From Betaproteobacteria bacterium (GTDB lineage: Bacteria > Pseudomonadota > Gammaproteobacteria > Burkholderiales > Ga0077523), in contig WGLR01000029.1 in NCBI GenBank assembly GCA_016125475.1, positions 42,386 through 106,385 on the forward strand: a stretch of 64,000 nucleotides of DNA, written 5' to 3'. Positions 54,969-64,000 of this stretch are shown here, piece by piece. Both the position numbers and the translations under genes were made by a program. Numbering within the stretch: position 1 is the first letter of the stretch; every line of letters begins with the position of its first letter. A model generated the notes under the pieces. The model was not told where the DNA came from. It searched no databases and was given only the letters and a program-made list of their open reading frames with translations.

Positions 54969-55640
54969 CTAGAGAAGCCCTCTCTCCGCCAGTGACGTCG
55001 CGGCCTCGGCTCCGACGATGATGTGGTCCAGCACCCGGATGTCCAGGTTGGCGAGCGTTGCCTTGAGCGACCGGGTCAGCTGTTCGTCCGCCCGGCTCGG
55101 TTCGGCCACACCGGAGGGATGGTTGTGCGCGAAGATGAGGGCCGCGGCATTGTGAACCAGACAGCGGCGAACGATCTCGCGCGGAAAGACCGGTGTCTGC
55201 GTGAGCGTCCCCGAGAACAGTTCCTCGGACGCGATCACGCGGTTCTGGGCGTCTAGGAAGAGTACGACGAAACACTCGCGCTCACGGCCCAGCATGGTGA
55301 GTCTCAGGTAGTCCTTGACCGCCTGGGGTGAGCCGAGCACTTCCCGTTCGCGCAATCGTTCCGCCAGGGCCCGTCGCACGAGCTCCGCGGAGGCGCGCAG
55401 CAGGGCCTGCCTGGCGGGCCCCAGGCCATTCGCCGCGGCATGGCCGGTGTGGGCCCCGATGAGGTTCGAGATGCTGCCGAAGCGCCCCAGGAGGTCCCGT
55501 GCGAGCGAGAGCGCGTCCCTGCCGCGCACGCCGGTGCCGAGGAGCACGGCGAGCAGTTCCGCATCGGTCAATGTCCCCGCACCCGACAGGAGCAGTTTCT
55601 CTCTCGGACGCTCGTGCGCCGGCCAGTCCTTTATCGCCAT
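54969..55640 (-). CDS. radC: RadC-family JAB/MPN domain protein
   Basis: 223 residues. N-terminal helix-hairpin-like part ([32 protein letters not shown]) and C-terminal JAB/MPN domain with the metal motif HNHPSG ... SRADEQLT. Named for a supposed role in DNA repair that is not supported by later work; biochemical function unclear. ATG 55640 gives the family start MAIKDWP. Divergent from coaBC. Confidence 0.95.
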   Translation of the reverse strand: MAIKDWPAHERPREKLLLSGAGTLTDAELLAVLLGTGVRGRDALSLARDLLGRFGSISNLIGAHTGHAAANGLGPARQALLRASAELVRRALAERLREREVLGSPQAVKDYLRLTMLGRERECFVVLFLDAQNRVIASEELFSGTLTQTPVFPREIVRRCLVHNAAALIFAHNHPSGVAEPSRADEQLTRSLKATLANLDIRVLDHIIVGAEAATSLAERGLL

Positions 55641-55846
55641 CGTCTGCACTCCGGGGGGGCCCCGCCTGCCGCGGCGGGTCGATGCGCATTCTCCGGCAGA
55701 CGATCCCGGCCGGCCGCACGGGCCGGCGGAGCATCGCGGGACGCGCCCCGCGGGCCCGCGCCGTGCTGCCACGGTCCGGTCCGGCGGCGTGCCCCTCGCG
55801 GGCACGGTGGTTTACACTCGCTCGCTCTCCCGCAAACGATCTCACC

Positions 55847-57040
55847 ATGAGCGACACACCCACTCGGCACATTCTGCTCGGCGTGACCGGCGGCATCGCC
55901 GCCTACAAGGCCGCGGAACTCACCCGTCAGCTCGTCCGGCAAACCGCGACCGTGAACGTCGTGATGACCGATGCCGCCACACGCTTCCTCACGCCGCACA
56001 CGATGCAGGCACTGTCGGGTCATCCCGTCTACACGGACATGTGGGACCCCCGCGTTTCGAACGGCATGTCGCACATCGAGCTTTCGCGCGACGCGGACCT
56101 GATCGTCGTCGCGCCTGCCTCCGCCGACTTTCTCGCGAAACTCGCGAATGGCCACGCAGACGACCTCCTGTCGACGCTCTGCCTCGCACGCGACTGTCCG
56201 CTCCTCGTGGCCCCGGCCATGAACCGCCAGATGTGGGAACACCCGGCCACGCAGCGCAATGTGGCGACCCTGCGGGACGACGGGGTGCTGGTGCTGGGTC
56301 CCGACTCCGGCTCGCAGGCCTGCGGCGAGACCGGCATGGGCCGCATGACGGAACCGGACGCGCTGTGCGAACAGATTCTGGGCTGGTTCGAGCCGAAGGT
56401 CCTCCGGGACACCAACGTCGTCGTCACGGCCGGCCCCACGTTCGAGAGGATCGACGCCGTGCGGGGCCTCACGAATCTCAGCTCCGGCCGGATGGGCTAC
56501 GCGATCGCGCGTGCCGCGCGCGATGCAGGCGCGAACGTCGTCCTCGTGAGTGGCCCGACGATGCTCGCGCCGCCGCCGGGCGTGCGCCTCGTGCCGGTCA
56601 CGAGCGCCCAGGACATGCTCGAGGCCGTCGAGCGCGCGCTGGCGGACTGCCACATCTTCATCAGCGTCGCGGCGGTGGCGGATTACACGCCGCTGCATCC
56701 CCAGGACCAGAAGATCAAGAAGGATGCGCGCGTGCTCGCGGTCGAACTCGCGCCGACGCCCGACATTCTGGCCAACGTCGCGAGCCGCGCGAATCCGCCG
56801 TTCTGCGTGGGTTTCGCGGCGGAGAGCGAACGGCTCGATGAATACGCCGAGGCGAAACGCAAGCGCAAGCATCTCCCGCTGCTTGCAGCGAACCTGGCAC
56901 AGAAGGCAATCGGCGCCGAATCGAGCGAGATCGTGCTGTTCGACGACGAAGGTCGCCACCCCCTGCCCGAAGCCACCAAGACCGTTCAGGCCCGCAGGCT
57001 CGTGCAGCACATCGCGCGGCTGTACACCGCGGGCAGGTGA
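55847..57040 (+). CDS. coaBC: Bifunctional phosphopantothenoylcysteine decarboxylase/synthase CoaBC
   Basis: 397 residues. N-terminal flavoprotein CoaC ([35 protein letters not shown], catalytic-type Cys in [11 protein letters not shown]) and C-terminal CoaB ([35 protein letters not shown]). Two steps of coenzyme A synthesis. Next gene dut starts 10 bases later. With panC this window holds two CoA-pathway loci. Confidence 0.97.
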   Translation: MSDTPTRHILLGVTGGIAAYKAAELTRQLVRQTATVNVVMTDAATRFLTPHTMQALSGHPVYTDMWDPRVSNGMSHIELSRDADLIVVAPASADFLAKLANGHADDLLSTLCLARDCPLLVAPAMNRQMWEHPATQRNVATLRDDGVLVLGPDSGSQACGETGMGRMTEPDALCEQILGWFEPKVLRDTNVVVTAGPTFERIDAVRGLTNLSSGRMGYAIARAARDAGANVVLVSGPTMLAPPPGVRLVPVTSAQDMLEAVERALADCHIFISVAAVADYTPLHPQDQKIKKDARVLAVELAPTPDILANVASRANPPFCVGFAAESERLDEYAEAKRKRKHLPLLAANLAQKAIGAESSEIVLFDDEGRHPLPEATKTVQARRLVQHIARLYTAGR

Positions 57041-57050
57041 GGTAACCGCA

Positions 57051-57500
57051 ATGCCAGACATCGACATCCGGATCCTCGATGAACGACTCCGGGAACGGCT
57101 ACCCGCCTACGCGACACCAGGCGCTGCCGGCCTCGATCTCCGCGCGTGCCTCGTGGAGCCGTTGACCCTGCGCCCCCGCGCCACGGAGCTCGTGCCGTCG
57201 GGACTCGCGATACACCTCTCGGACCCCGGTCTGGCAGCGATGGTGCTGCCGCGCAGCGGTCTCGGACACAGGCACGGCATCGTGCTCGGCAATCTCGTGG
57301 GTCTGATCGATTCCGACTATCAGGGTCAGGTCTTCGTATCCGTCTGGAATCGCGGCGACGAGCCCTTCACGATCGAACCCATGGATCGCATCGCCCAGCT
57401 GGTGATCGTGCCTGTCGTTCAGGTCGGTTTCCGCGTCGTCGACGACTTCGCGCCGTCGGACCGTGCGGCTGGGGGCTTCGGCAGTACGGGCAGCCGGTAA
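57051..57500 (+). CDS. dut: Deoxyuridine 5'-triphosphate nucleotidohydrolase Dut
   Basis: 149 residues. Hydrolyses dUTP. All five motifs are visible: [53 protein letters not shown] and [10 protein letters not shown]. coaBC-dut order is standard in proteobacteria. Confidence 0.97.
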   Translation: MPDIDIRILDERLRERLPAYATPGAAGLDLRACLVEPLTLRPRATELVPSGLAIHLSDPGLAAMVLPRSGLGHRHGIVLGNLVGLIDSDYQGQVFVSVWNRGDEPFTIEPMDRIAQLVIVPVVQVGFRVVDDFAPSDRAAGGFGSTGSR

Positions 57501-57561
57501 CTCGTCCGAGCGCTGCGGTCGCGCCCTTCCGGCGGATCGCGAATCGGGCGGACGGACAAAG

Positions 57562-57591
57562 AAAAACCCGGCAGGTGTCTGCCGGGTTTTT
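57562..57591. terminator. Bidirectional terminator between dut and xoxG
   Basis: AAAAACCCGGCAG (57562-57574) pairs with CTGCCGGGTTTTT (57579-57591), loop GTGT. A- and T-tracts on both sides serve the two converging operons. Confidence 0.88.
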
Positions 57592-57611
57592 GCTCTGGAT
57601 CGGGCCGAAGC

Positions 57612-58067
57612 TCAGTGCTGCTCGTCGCTGCCACCGCCTTGCTTGGCGGCTTTCAGTTTTTCCTGGATCCAGTCTTCCTGCAGCGTGCGGATGTACGCGA
57701 TGATGTCGAGGATCTCGTCGCGGCTCAGCGTGCTCGCGAACGATCCCATCTTCGTGTAGGGACGACCGCCCGCGATCGTCGCGTACATCTGCGAGGCCTT
57801 GCCGCCATGCTTGTAGTGCTGGCCTGCGAGCTTCACGCCGCTGCTGCCGCCACGGCCGTCCGGGCGATGGCAATAGGCGCAGCGCGCCTGGAAGCGCTCC
57901 TTGCCGTGCTCGATCGACGCGGCGTCCGTCGGCAGCGGAATGTCGTTCACCATGTCGTGACGATCGACACCGTCGTCCTCTGCGGTCGCGGCCGTGGTGA
58001 CCCCAAGCCCCGCACCGAGAACAATCGCCGAAATCGCCAGCAGGATCCAACTACGAAACTTCAACAT
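57612..58067 (-). CDS. xoxG: Cytochrome c, XoxG-like electron acceptor
   Basis: 151 residues. Signal peptide (LLAISAIVLGAGLGV ... AATAE), single haem site CAYCH preceded by FQAR, and a distal Met candidate in YTKMGSFA. Third gene of xoxF-xoxJ-xoxG; such cytochromes take electrons from lanthanide methanol dehydrogenase. GGGAGGA 8 bases upstream fixes ATG 58067. 29 bases after xoxJ. Confidence 0.88.
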   Translation of the reverse strand: MLKFRSWILLAISAIVLGAGLGVTTAATAEDDGVDRHDMVNDIPLPTDAASIEHGKERFQARCAYCHRPDGRGGSSGVKLAGQHYKHGGKASQMYATIAGGRPYTKMGSFASTLSRDEILDIIAYIRTLQEDWIQEKLKAAKQGGGSDEQH

Positions 58068-58096
58068 GACAGCAATCCTCCCCATCTATGGGTAAG

Positions 58097-58957
58097 TTAC
58101 GAAGAAAATGGTGGATAGAAGGGCACGCCGTAGCTCTCGACGATCTGCTTGATGCGACCGTTCGAGAGAAGCTCGCCGATACCTTCGTTGATGAAATTGA
58201 GCAGGCTCGTGTCTTCCTTGCGCACCACCCAGTTGGCGTTGAAGCGCAGCCCCTCGCGTGGCACGTATCCGTCGACCATCTTGAACTGGGCACTCGGGAA
58301 GTCCACCTTGGCCGTTCCGAGCGACGTCGACCACAACATTGCCGCGTCGATCTCGCCCTTCACGAGCCCTTCCATCTCGCGACGGCTGCCGAAGAACAGA
58401 GAACGCGGAATCTTGTTCTCGAACAGCCAGTCGTCCATCGGGGTCGACATGGACACGCCGATCTTGAGACCGGCTTCCTTGATCGCGTCCATCGTCTTGA
58501 GCTCTGCCGCCTTGCCCTGCGTCACGAGCACGTAGCCCATGCCGAAGTAGGGTTTCGTGAAGACGAGCTGCCCCATCAGCATGTCGTCGTCACCGTTGTC
58601 GGAAAGCCCCATGAAGACGTCGCACTTGCCGTGCAGGATCGACTGGCGGAACGCACGCGACGTGCCGCCGCGGCTGCCCGTGTTCGACCAGAACAGGTTC
58701 AGACGCATGCCGCCACGCTTCGCGACCTCGCGCATGATCTCCACGTCGAAGCCGGGCGGATCCGAGTCCTTCAGGGAATACGGAAAGTCGTACGGATCGG
58801 CGCAGGCCGTGATGTAGCCGAGAGCCTTGGCACGCGCCAGCGTGTCCTTGATCTCCCCCGGATCCACGTACTGGTCTGCCGCAACCGCACGACCGACGAT
58901 GAGACCGCTCACCAGGACGGTACCGAGAATCTTCCACAAAACCATTCGTCTCAACAT
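58097..58957 (-). CDS. xoxJ: XoxJ-like periplasmic binding protein
   Basis: 286 residues. Signal peptide (WKILGTVLVSGLIVGRAVAA), then the bacterial solute-binding type 3 fold: YITACADPYDFPYSLKDSDPPGFDVEIMREVAKRGG, DVFMGLSDNGDD. XoxJ binds XoxF and is thought to help its activation. The start is uncertain: GAGGAG is only two bases from ATG 58957, so ATG 58945 is also possible. Between xoxF and xoxG. Confidence 0.87.
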   Translation of the reverse strand: MLRRMVLWKILGTVLVSGLIVGRAVAADQYVDPGEIKDTLARAKALGYITACADPYDFPYSLKDSDPPGFDVEIMREVAKRGGMRLNLFWSNTGSRGGTSRAFRQSILHGKCDVFMGLSDNGDDDMLMGQLVFTKPYFGMGYVLVTQGKAAELKTMDAIKEAGLKIGVSMSTPMDDWLFENKIPRSLFFGSRREMEGLVKGEIDAAMLWSTSLGTAKVDFPSAQFKMVDGYVPREGLRFNANWVVRKEDTSLLNFINEGIGELLSNGRIKQIVESYGVPFYPPFSS

Positions 58958-59236
58958 GACTCCTCGCTCGACGTGCATGCCGGTCTGACGCGGCTTCGCG
59001 CACGCCTCTTTTCCACCCCTGGATTCGGAATGCACACGCCCTTTCGAACGGTGCGTGAAGGCTGACGCCGGCGGGGACCGCAACATTTCTCCCCTCATAA
59101 CGCCGGACATCACCAAACGATTACAACACTGTCGACACCAGATGCCAGAAAAACAAATGGGGGAAGGCAGAAACACGCGCCCTCCCCCTGGGACTGCCTA
59201 CTTCAAAGAACGATGGACTCGTTCCGGTTCAAGGTC

Positions 59237-60973
59237 TCAGTCGACCGTGAAGACCGTCAAGCCGCCGCCCTTCGACTGCTTCTTGTACCAGTCGGCGTAG
59301 TACAGGGGCCAGATACCGCCGCCACCCGAACCCCACACGATCGCGACGTACTGCTTGCCGCCGGCGGTGTAGGTCGTCGGGTTGCCGTGGATGCCGGAGC
59401 CGACCTGGAAGCGCCACAGGGCTTCACCGGTCTCGTCGTTGACGGCGTTGAAGAAGCCTTCAGGATCGCCGTAGAACACGAGGCCGCCGCCGGTGGACAG
59501 GATACCGCTCGTGGCCGGGTAGGACATCGAACGATCCCAGACCAGCTGGCCGGTCGCGGCGTCAAACGCCTTGATGTGGCCCGCACCCGCGTTGAAGTTC
59601 AGCACCTTCGCACCGAGGTACCACTCGCCGCGCTTCCACTCCATCTTCTTGGCCTGGAGGTCCATGCCGAAGTCGTACACGGGCACGTAGACCATCTTCG
59701 TGCGCTTGCTGTACGACATCGGGTGCCATTCCTTGCCACCGTCGAGAGACGGGTGGATGTCCCGCGTGACCTTGTCGTAGACAACGTCCTTCTCGGGGTT
59801 GTAGATCGGCTTGCAGTTGTTCTCGGTGGTGATGGGCTTCGTCCAGTTCACGGTCTGGAGCGCCGTCACCCACAGGCACTTGTGCTCGTAGCCGTACTTG
59901 GTACGAGTGGTGTGCTCGCGGTCGATGGCGTACAGGTGACCGTTACGCGAACCGTGCAGCCACATCTTCTTGCCGCCGAGGTCGACCAGGATCATTTCGT
60001 TCACGCCGTCGTAGTCATACGGATCGTTCGGCGTGTAGTTGAAGTAGCTCTTGATCTTGCCCGTGTCGGGGTCGAGGACGAGGTTGCTGTTCGTGAACAG
60101 GTTGTCGCCGAGACGCACGTGACGGTCGAAGTCGGGGCCGGGGTTGCCGACAGGCCAGTACAGCGTGTTGGTGTCCTGGTCGTAGGAACCCGTGATCCAC
60201 GCGGAACCACCACCGTACTTCCAGCTCTCGCCGGGCCACGTCTCGTTGCCGGGCTCGCCGGGACCAGGAATCGTGTAGGTCTTCCACACGGGGGCGCCCG
60301 TGTCGGCGTCGATCGCCGCGATCCAGCCGCGCACGCCATATTCGGCACCGGCGGTACCGAAGATGATCTTGTTGCGCAGGGCCATCGGCATGATCGTGAA
60401 GGTCTCGGCGTAGGTGTAGTCGCCGATCTTCTTGTCCCAGACGACCTTGCCCGTCTGGTTGTCGAGCGCAACGATGTGCGCGTCGAGCGTCGCGAGGTAG
60501 ACCTTGTTCTTGTAGACGGCCACACCGCGGTTCACGACGTCACAGCAGAGCTTCGGGAACACGTCGCCCGGAAGTTCACGCTCGTACTTCCAGTTGACCG
60601 TACCCGTCGCGCCGTCGACCGACCAGACCTTGTTGTAGGACGACGTCACGTAGACGGTACCGTTGACGGCCACTGCCTGGCTGTCCTGGCCGTCGAGCAC
60701 GCCGAACGAGAGCTGCCATGCGGCATGCAGCTTCTTGACGTTGTCGCGGTTGATCTGGGTAAGCGGGCTGTAACGCGTCGTATGGTAGTCACGGCCGTAG
60801 AGCAGCCAGTTCTGCGCGTCTTTGTCCGCATTCAACAGCATGTCGTCGGTCACGTAGTTCGGATAAAGCGTCGAACCGGCTTCATCCAGACCCTGCGCCC
60901 AAACGCCGCTGGAAGCGACGGTCAGGGCTGCTACGACTGCTGCCCCCTTGAAGTGGAACAGTTTCTTCACCAT
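59237..60973 (-). CDS. xoxF: PQQ-dependent methanol dehydrogenase XoxF (lanthanide type)
   Basis: 578 residues with a 26-residue signal peptide. Periplasmic oxidation of methanol using PQQ. The vicinal Cys143-Cys144 disulfide (PKLCCDVV), Glu211 near the metal, catalytic Asp320 and the extra Asp322 (DPYDYDG) are present. That second Asp two residues on is the mark of lanthanide-dependent enzymes and is absent from calcium-type MxaF. Eight-bladed propeller Trp motifs are seen throughout. GGAGG precedes ATG 60973. No mxaF, mxaI or pqq genes are in the window. Confidence 0.95.
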   Translation of the reverse strand: MVKKLFHFKGAAVVAALTVASSGVWAQGLDEAGSTLYPNYVTDDMLLNADKDAQNWLLYGRDYHTTRYSPLTQINRDNVKKLHAAWQLSFGVLDGQDSQAVAVNGTVYVTSSYNKVWSVDGATGTVNWKYERELPGDVFPKLCCDVVNRGVAVYKNKVYLATLDAHIVALDNQTGKVVWDKKIGDYTYAETFTIMPMALRNKIIFGTAGAEYGVRGWIAAIDADTGAPVWKTYTIPGPGEPGNETWPGESWKYGGGSAWITGSYDQDTNTLYWPVGNPGPDFDRHVRLGDNLFTNSNLVLDPDTGKIKSYFNYTPNDPYDYDGVNEMILVDLGGKKMWLHGSRNGHLYAIDREHTTRTKYGYEHKCLWVTALQTVNWTKPITTENNCKPIYNPEKDVVYDKVTRDIHPSLDGGKEWHPMSYSKRTKMVYVPVYDFGMDLQAKKMEWKRGEWYLGAKVLNFNAGAGHIKAFDAATGQLVWDRSMSYPATSGILSTGGGLVFYGDPEGFFNAVNDETGEALWRFQVGSGIHGNPTTYTAGGKQYVAIVWGSGGGGIWPLYYADWYKKQSKGGGLTVFTVD

Positions 60974-61280
60974 TGAAGTACCTCCCGAAGCGCCCCGTAC
61001 CCGAAGGCAGGAGCATTGGTTGTTGCAAGTTATTGCACGACTTCGAAACTCACCGAGTACACGAAGGGCGCTGCCTTCAGGCAGTAGGCAACACCGCGCG
61101 AGACGTTAAGTGAACGGTACCCCCTTGTCAACACTGAAGGGACGAACGAGGGAGGGGGGTTTTCAGAGGGGAAACGTGCCTGCCGCACGTGCCGCTGGAC
61201 AATGGCGACGTGTCCATGCCGACGAGGACGCGGGTCGCGCAACGATGCGCCGCAGCGACGCGGCACACCGGCTCACAGGC
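60974..61280. other. Upstream region of xoxF
   Basis: 307 bases. Contains the xoxF promoter listed separately and a ~120-base leader with a small CTGCC-TGAA-GGCAG hairpin. The rest toward the 61281 gene shows no gene or repeat. Confidence 0.5.
61103..61131 (-). promoter_or_regulatory. Candidate sigma-70 promoter of xoxFJG
   Basis: Perfect -35 TTGACA at 61126-61131, exactly 17 bases, then TAACGT at 61103-61108 (3 of 6 for the -10). Start predicted near 61096. The good -35 and poor -10 suggest a need for an activator, as expected for a regulated xox operon. Confidence 0.5.
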
Positions 61281-62483
61281 TCACTTGAGATCGACCGCCA
61301 GGATCGACGCGTCGTCGTGGGTGGCCGTGCAGCCGAGATGTTCGTGGAGGCTCGCCATGACCGTCGCGACGACGTCCAGGCCCCGGGACTCCCGTACCGC
61401 GCGTCGCAGCCGGTCGACGCCGTAGGGCACGCGCGCTGCGCCCTCGGCCTCGATGAGACCGTCCGAGTAGAGGAGCAGCACGTCGCCGGGCGACCAGTTC
61501 ACGACCGCGCAGTCGTCCTCGAACGAGGCATCCGGGAGGATGCCCAGCGCGACGTGCGCCGAGACGATCTGCTCGCGAATCTCGCCGCCGAGGCCGAGCA
61601 GGAAGCCGGGCGGCATCCCGCCGTTCCAGTACTCCAGTCGCCGCGAGCGCTCGTCCAGACTGATGATGACGGCGGCGAAGTATCGCCCGACGGGGAGCTG
61701 TTCCCGCAGGCGCTGGTTCATTTCCCGCGCGAGCACCTGCAGCGGGAGCCCCTTGCGAACCATTCCGTAGAAGACCTGCAGCGCGGGGATCAGGCTCACC
61801 GACGCGGCGAGGCCGTGACCGGTCGCGTCCCCGAGCAATGCGTAGAGCCGGCCGTCCGGACTGCGGGCGGCCGCCACGACATCGCCGCTGAAACGCGCGG
61901 ACGGCAGCACCTGCCACCGGACGGCGTCGTCCGTCAGCCCGTCACGGTGGACGATGTTCTCGATCAGCGAGGCCGCGAGTTCGTGCTCGTAGGTCTGCTC
62001 GTCCTGGAGCTGCTGCAGGGCCTCCGTCTGCGCGACGATCTCCCGCTGCATGCTCACGATCCGCTGGAACGACGCGATCTTCGCCTGGAGGATCGCGAGA
62101 TGCACCGGCTTGGTCAGGTAGTCGTCCGCCCCGGCCTCGAGCCCGCGGATCACGTCCGCCTCGCTGCCGAGCGTCGACATCAGGATGATAGGCACCCATC
62201 GTCCCGAAGACTCGGCGCGCAGGCGCTGCGTGGCCTCGATGCCGTCCATGTTCGGCATCACCACGTCCATGATCACCATGTCGGGCCGGTCGGACAGGAA
62301 CGTGCGGAGCGCGCCGAGCCCGTCCGTCGCCACGCGCACGTCGTGGCCCTGCGCGGCAATGAAGCTTTCGAGCAGGCGCAGTATCGCGGGGGAGTCGTCG
62401 ACGACGAGAACGGACAGTGCCTTCGAATCGCCGGCAGGCGTGCCCGTGTCCTCGGGCGAGACCTGTCTGAGTACCGCCGTCAT
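61281..62483 (-). CDS. Response regulator with PP2C (RsbU-like) phosphatase output
   Basis: 400 residues. Receiver domain at ~22-145 with Asp29/30, phosphoacceptor Asp73 (VIMDVVMPNMDG) and Lys125; a coiled coil of ~30; then a SpoIIE/PP2C domain from about 180 (RFSGDVVAAARSPDGRLYALLGDATGHGLAA, GDVLLLYSDGLIEA, HDDASILAVDLK) with the metal-binding Asp residues. Such proteins dephosphorylate STAS anti-anti-sigma factors. 13 bases after the kinase-type regulator gene; no STAS gene is in view. Confidence 0.92.
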   Translation of the reverse strand: MTAVLRQVSPEDTGTPAGDSKALSVLVVDDSPAILRLLESFIAAQGHDVRVATDGLGALRTFLSDRPDMVIMDVVMPNMDGIEATQRLRAESSGRWVPIILMSTLGSEADVIRGLEAGADDYLTKPVHLAILQAKIASFQRIVSMQREIVAQTEALQQLQDEQTYEHELAASLIENIVHRDGLTDDAVRWQVLPSARFSGDVVAAARSPDGRLYALLGDATGHGLAASVSLIPALQVFYGMVRKGLPLQVLAREMNQRLREQLPVGRYFAAVIISLDERSRRLEYWNGGMPPGFLLGLGGEIREQIVSAHVALGILPDASFEDDCAVVNWSPGDVLLLYSDGLIEAEGAARVPYGVDRLRRAVRESRGLDVVATVMASLHEHLGCTATHDDASILAVDLK

Positions 62484-62496
62484 CGACTCGTCCCGG

Positions 62497-63408
62497 TCAG
62501 TTGCCGTCGTCGCCCGCCACCGAGAAGCGCACCTCGCTGCCGGTCCCGAGATACTCGAGATCCGAGAAGCAGAGCTGACGCGCGAGCGCGATGCCCCTTC
62601 CGTTCGGTTCGAACGCCCGGGCCGGGTCGAAGTGCTCGAAGGACTTCCAGTCGAAGCCCGGCCCCGAGTCCTTCACGTGGAAACGTATCGTTCGACCGTC
62701 CTGCCTGAACGAGACGACCGCGTGCTTGTCCGCGTTCTCGGGCAGTTCCAGCCGGCGCCGCACTTCGTCCTCCCAGATGCCCTGGTGCAGGAGCCTCGCC
62801 TTCTCCTTCGTGGAGATGCCGAGATTGCCGTGCTCGACCGCGTTCACGAGGAGTTCGAGCAGCCCAAGCCCCACGTTGGTGGGGTCCGGGCAGCGGTTGG
62901 CGAGGGACTGGGCCAGTGCCCGCGCATCGTCGAGCGAACGGAAGCGGAATGCGCCCTCCATCATGAGTTCCAGGATCTGGCCTTCCTGTCGCGCCTCGCG
63001 CGCGAGATCCTTCCAGCCTGCCCGGTCCGTGAGCGCCGCGCGCACGATCGTCGCGAGCACCTCGCCGTCGAAGGGTTTCGTGAGGTAGTAGTAGGCACCG
63101 TTCTGGATGCCCTCCATCACCTGTTCCTTCGAGGCCGCCGCCGTCTGCATGATCACGGGCACCTGGCGGAACCGCGCCTCCTGCTTCACGAGCTTGAGCA
63201 GCGTGAGGCCGTCCATGCGCGGCATCATCCGGTCGAGGATCAGTGCATCGAACTCGTCCTGGTCGGCCTTCTGGAGAAGGTCCCAGGCTTCCTGCCCGTC
63301 GTTCGCCGTGACGAGCTCGTAGCCCGCCCCGTCGAGGTGTTCCGCGATGATCTCGAGATTGAAGGGCTCGTCGTCGACGACGAGCAACTTCGCGAGCTTG
63401 GGCATCAT
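62497..63408 (-). CDS. Response regulator with RsbW-like HATPase output
   Basis: 303 residues. Receiver domain with Asp12/13, phosphoacceptor Asp59 (LILDRMMPRMDG) and Lys111, then a GHKL ATPase: N-box ELLVNAVEHGNLG (185-198) and G-box DSGPGFDW, end RGIALARQLCFSDLEY. No His-phosphotransfer helix, so it resembles anti-sigma factor kinases. The upstream in-frame sequence to 63666 is excluded because AGGAGG lies 8 bases before ATG 63408. Cotranscribed with the phosphatase-type regulator. Confidence 0.9.
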   Translation of the reverse strand: MMPKLAKLLVVDDEPFNLEIIAEHLDGAGYELVTANDGQEAWDLLQKADQDEFDALILDRMMPRMDGLTLLKLVKQEARFRQVPVIMQTAAASKEQVMEGIQNGAYYYLTKPFDGEVLATIVRAALTDRAGWKDLAREARQEGQILELMMEGAFRFRSLDDARALAQSLANRCPDPTNVGLGLLELLVNAVEHGNLGISTKEKARLLHQGIWEDEVRRRLELPENADKHAVVSFRQDGRTIRFHVKDSGPGFDWKSFEHFDPARAFEPNGRGIALARQLCFSDLEYLGTGSEVRFSVAGDDGN

Positions 63409-63784
63409 GCCGATTTCCTCCTGTTTTCCAAGACCCATCGTCCCCACTCCACGACACGCGACCGCCGCCGGACGCCTCGCCTCTCCGGCGGGCGCCGGCC
63501 CGTCCGATGGACGCATCACGTCGGGACGCGTTGCCCGCAGGCACATGGTGCAACGCAGCACGACGATCGTGCCGGTCACGGGCGCAAGGCACGTCGTGTC
63601 GACACAACCGACTGGATTATCGGACGGATTTCCGCGGGTGTGGGGGCGGGTGTCGTGCCGCCACACCGGTTTCCGTGTCGTCAGACACCTTTAACGGCAG
63701 GGAGAAGGAACTTCTCAAGGGCAAACATGCGCGCCACCCGGGACGTTCCGGACTGTCGTGAGACCGCCGGCCCGGACCGTCCGT
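63409..63784. other. Region between histidine kinase tail and response regulator operon
   Basis: 376 bases. A GATAAT hexamer at 63616-63621 (minus) and the palindrome GTGTCGACAC at 63597-63606 could belong to a promoter for the regulator operon; no matching -35 was seen. No gene is recognised here. Confidence 0.35.
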
Positions 63785-64000
63785 TCAGGCGACATCGGTG
63801 GCGTGCGTCGCATCCGCGCGCGCGGGGGGATGCTTCTCGCGCAGCGGAAGCGTGACGCAGAAGCACGCGCCGCCGTGAGGGTTGCGTTCGGCCCAGATGC
63901 GCCCGCCGTGACCCAGCACGATCTCCCGGCTGATCGCCAGCCCCAGACCCGTGCCGCCCGCCCCGCTCTTCGTCTTGCTGCTCTGCACGAACTTGTCGAA
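63785..64000 (-). CDS. Sensor histidine kinase, C-terminal end (cut by window edge)
   Basis: 71 residues of the ATP-binding domain: [20 protein letters not shown] (F- and G-boxes), [28 protein letters not shown]. The product belongs to a membrane or soluble histidine kinase whose remainder lies beyond base 64000. It precedes the two response regulators on the same strand, 376 bases away, and may phosphorylate them. Confidence 0.93.
   Translation of the reverse strand, partial: FDKFVQSSKTKSGAGGTGLGLAISREIVLGHGGRIWAERNPHGGACFCVTLPLREKHPPARADATHATDVA

Overview
The window reads as an ordinary chromosomal stretch of a high-G+C (roughly two thirds by eye) methylotrophic betaproteobacterium. Pointers are the pcnB-folK-deoxynucleoside kinase-panC block, hda next to purMN, a PhaM-type granule regulator, a PEP-CTERM protein, the rpmB-rpmG/radC/coaBC-dut neighbourhood, and a xoxF-xoxJ-xoxG methanol oxidation cluster. 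I saw no insertion sequences, phage genes, CRISPR arrays, rRNA or tRNA genes. Genus cannot be fixed from the sequence alone.

The first 27 kb are a nitrogen-scavenging region. On the minus strand (about 6.8 kb down to 1) lies an amide operon: a Tat-exported binding protein, two permeases and two ATPases of the urea/short-chain-amide (Urt/Fmd) type, then aliphatic amidase amiE, then urease accessory genes ureE and ureF (ureF cut by the edge). Diverging from it are amiC and amiR, the amide sensor and the ANTAR RNA-binding antiterminator. Between them, in the leader of the amide operon, sit two small hexaloop hairpins followed by a 15-bp terminator with a U-tract, the architecture expected of an AmiR target. 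A second, separate system (27.0 down to 18.9 kb, minus) is the canonical urtABCDE-ureABC operon, preceded by a very good sigma-54 promoter and possible NtrC sites. Urease structural and accessory genes are therefore about 18 kb apart and seem to have different controls. Between the two lie a secreted endonuclease/exonuclease/phosphatase-fold protein, a 2OG-oxygenase-like protein, a PCu(A)C-like protein without its copper ligands, a large secreted PHP-fold protein with a His-rich start, a membrane protein fused to a spermidine-synthase-like domain, a parvulin-like protein and a HupE/UreJ-type permease.

From 27.5 to 42.6 kb are mixed metabolic genes: a small unknown, a DUF3301 protein, YbaK, CoA-type Nudix hydrolase, a hydroxyacid dehydrogenase, malic enzyme maeB, a TraB/GumN protein, prolyl aminopeptidase, a SnoaL-like protein, a phaM-like operon, a sugar-acid cluster (UxaA-type dehydratase divergent from an SDR and an FAH-family hydrolase), alanine dehydrogenase and a PEP-CTERM protein.

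From 42.6 to 57.5 kb is housekeeping: panC, dNK, folK, pcnB, a HAD phosphatase, hda, purM, purN, a DUF3108 protein, an RsmB-type methyltransferase, an MscS channel, a fatty acid desaturase, rpmG, rpmB, radC, coaBC and dut. From 57.6 to 61.0 kb xoxF-xoxJ-xoxG encode lanthanide-type methanol oxidation. The right end holds two response regulators fused to RsbW-like kinase and RsbU-like phosphatase domains, and the tail of a histidine kinase.

In physiology: amides and urea are imported by two ABC systems and broken down to ammonia by amidase and urease, while methanol can be oxidised in the periplasm.
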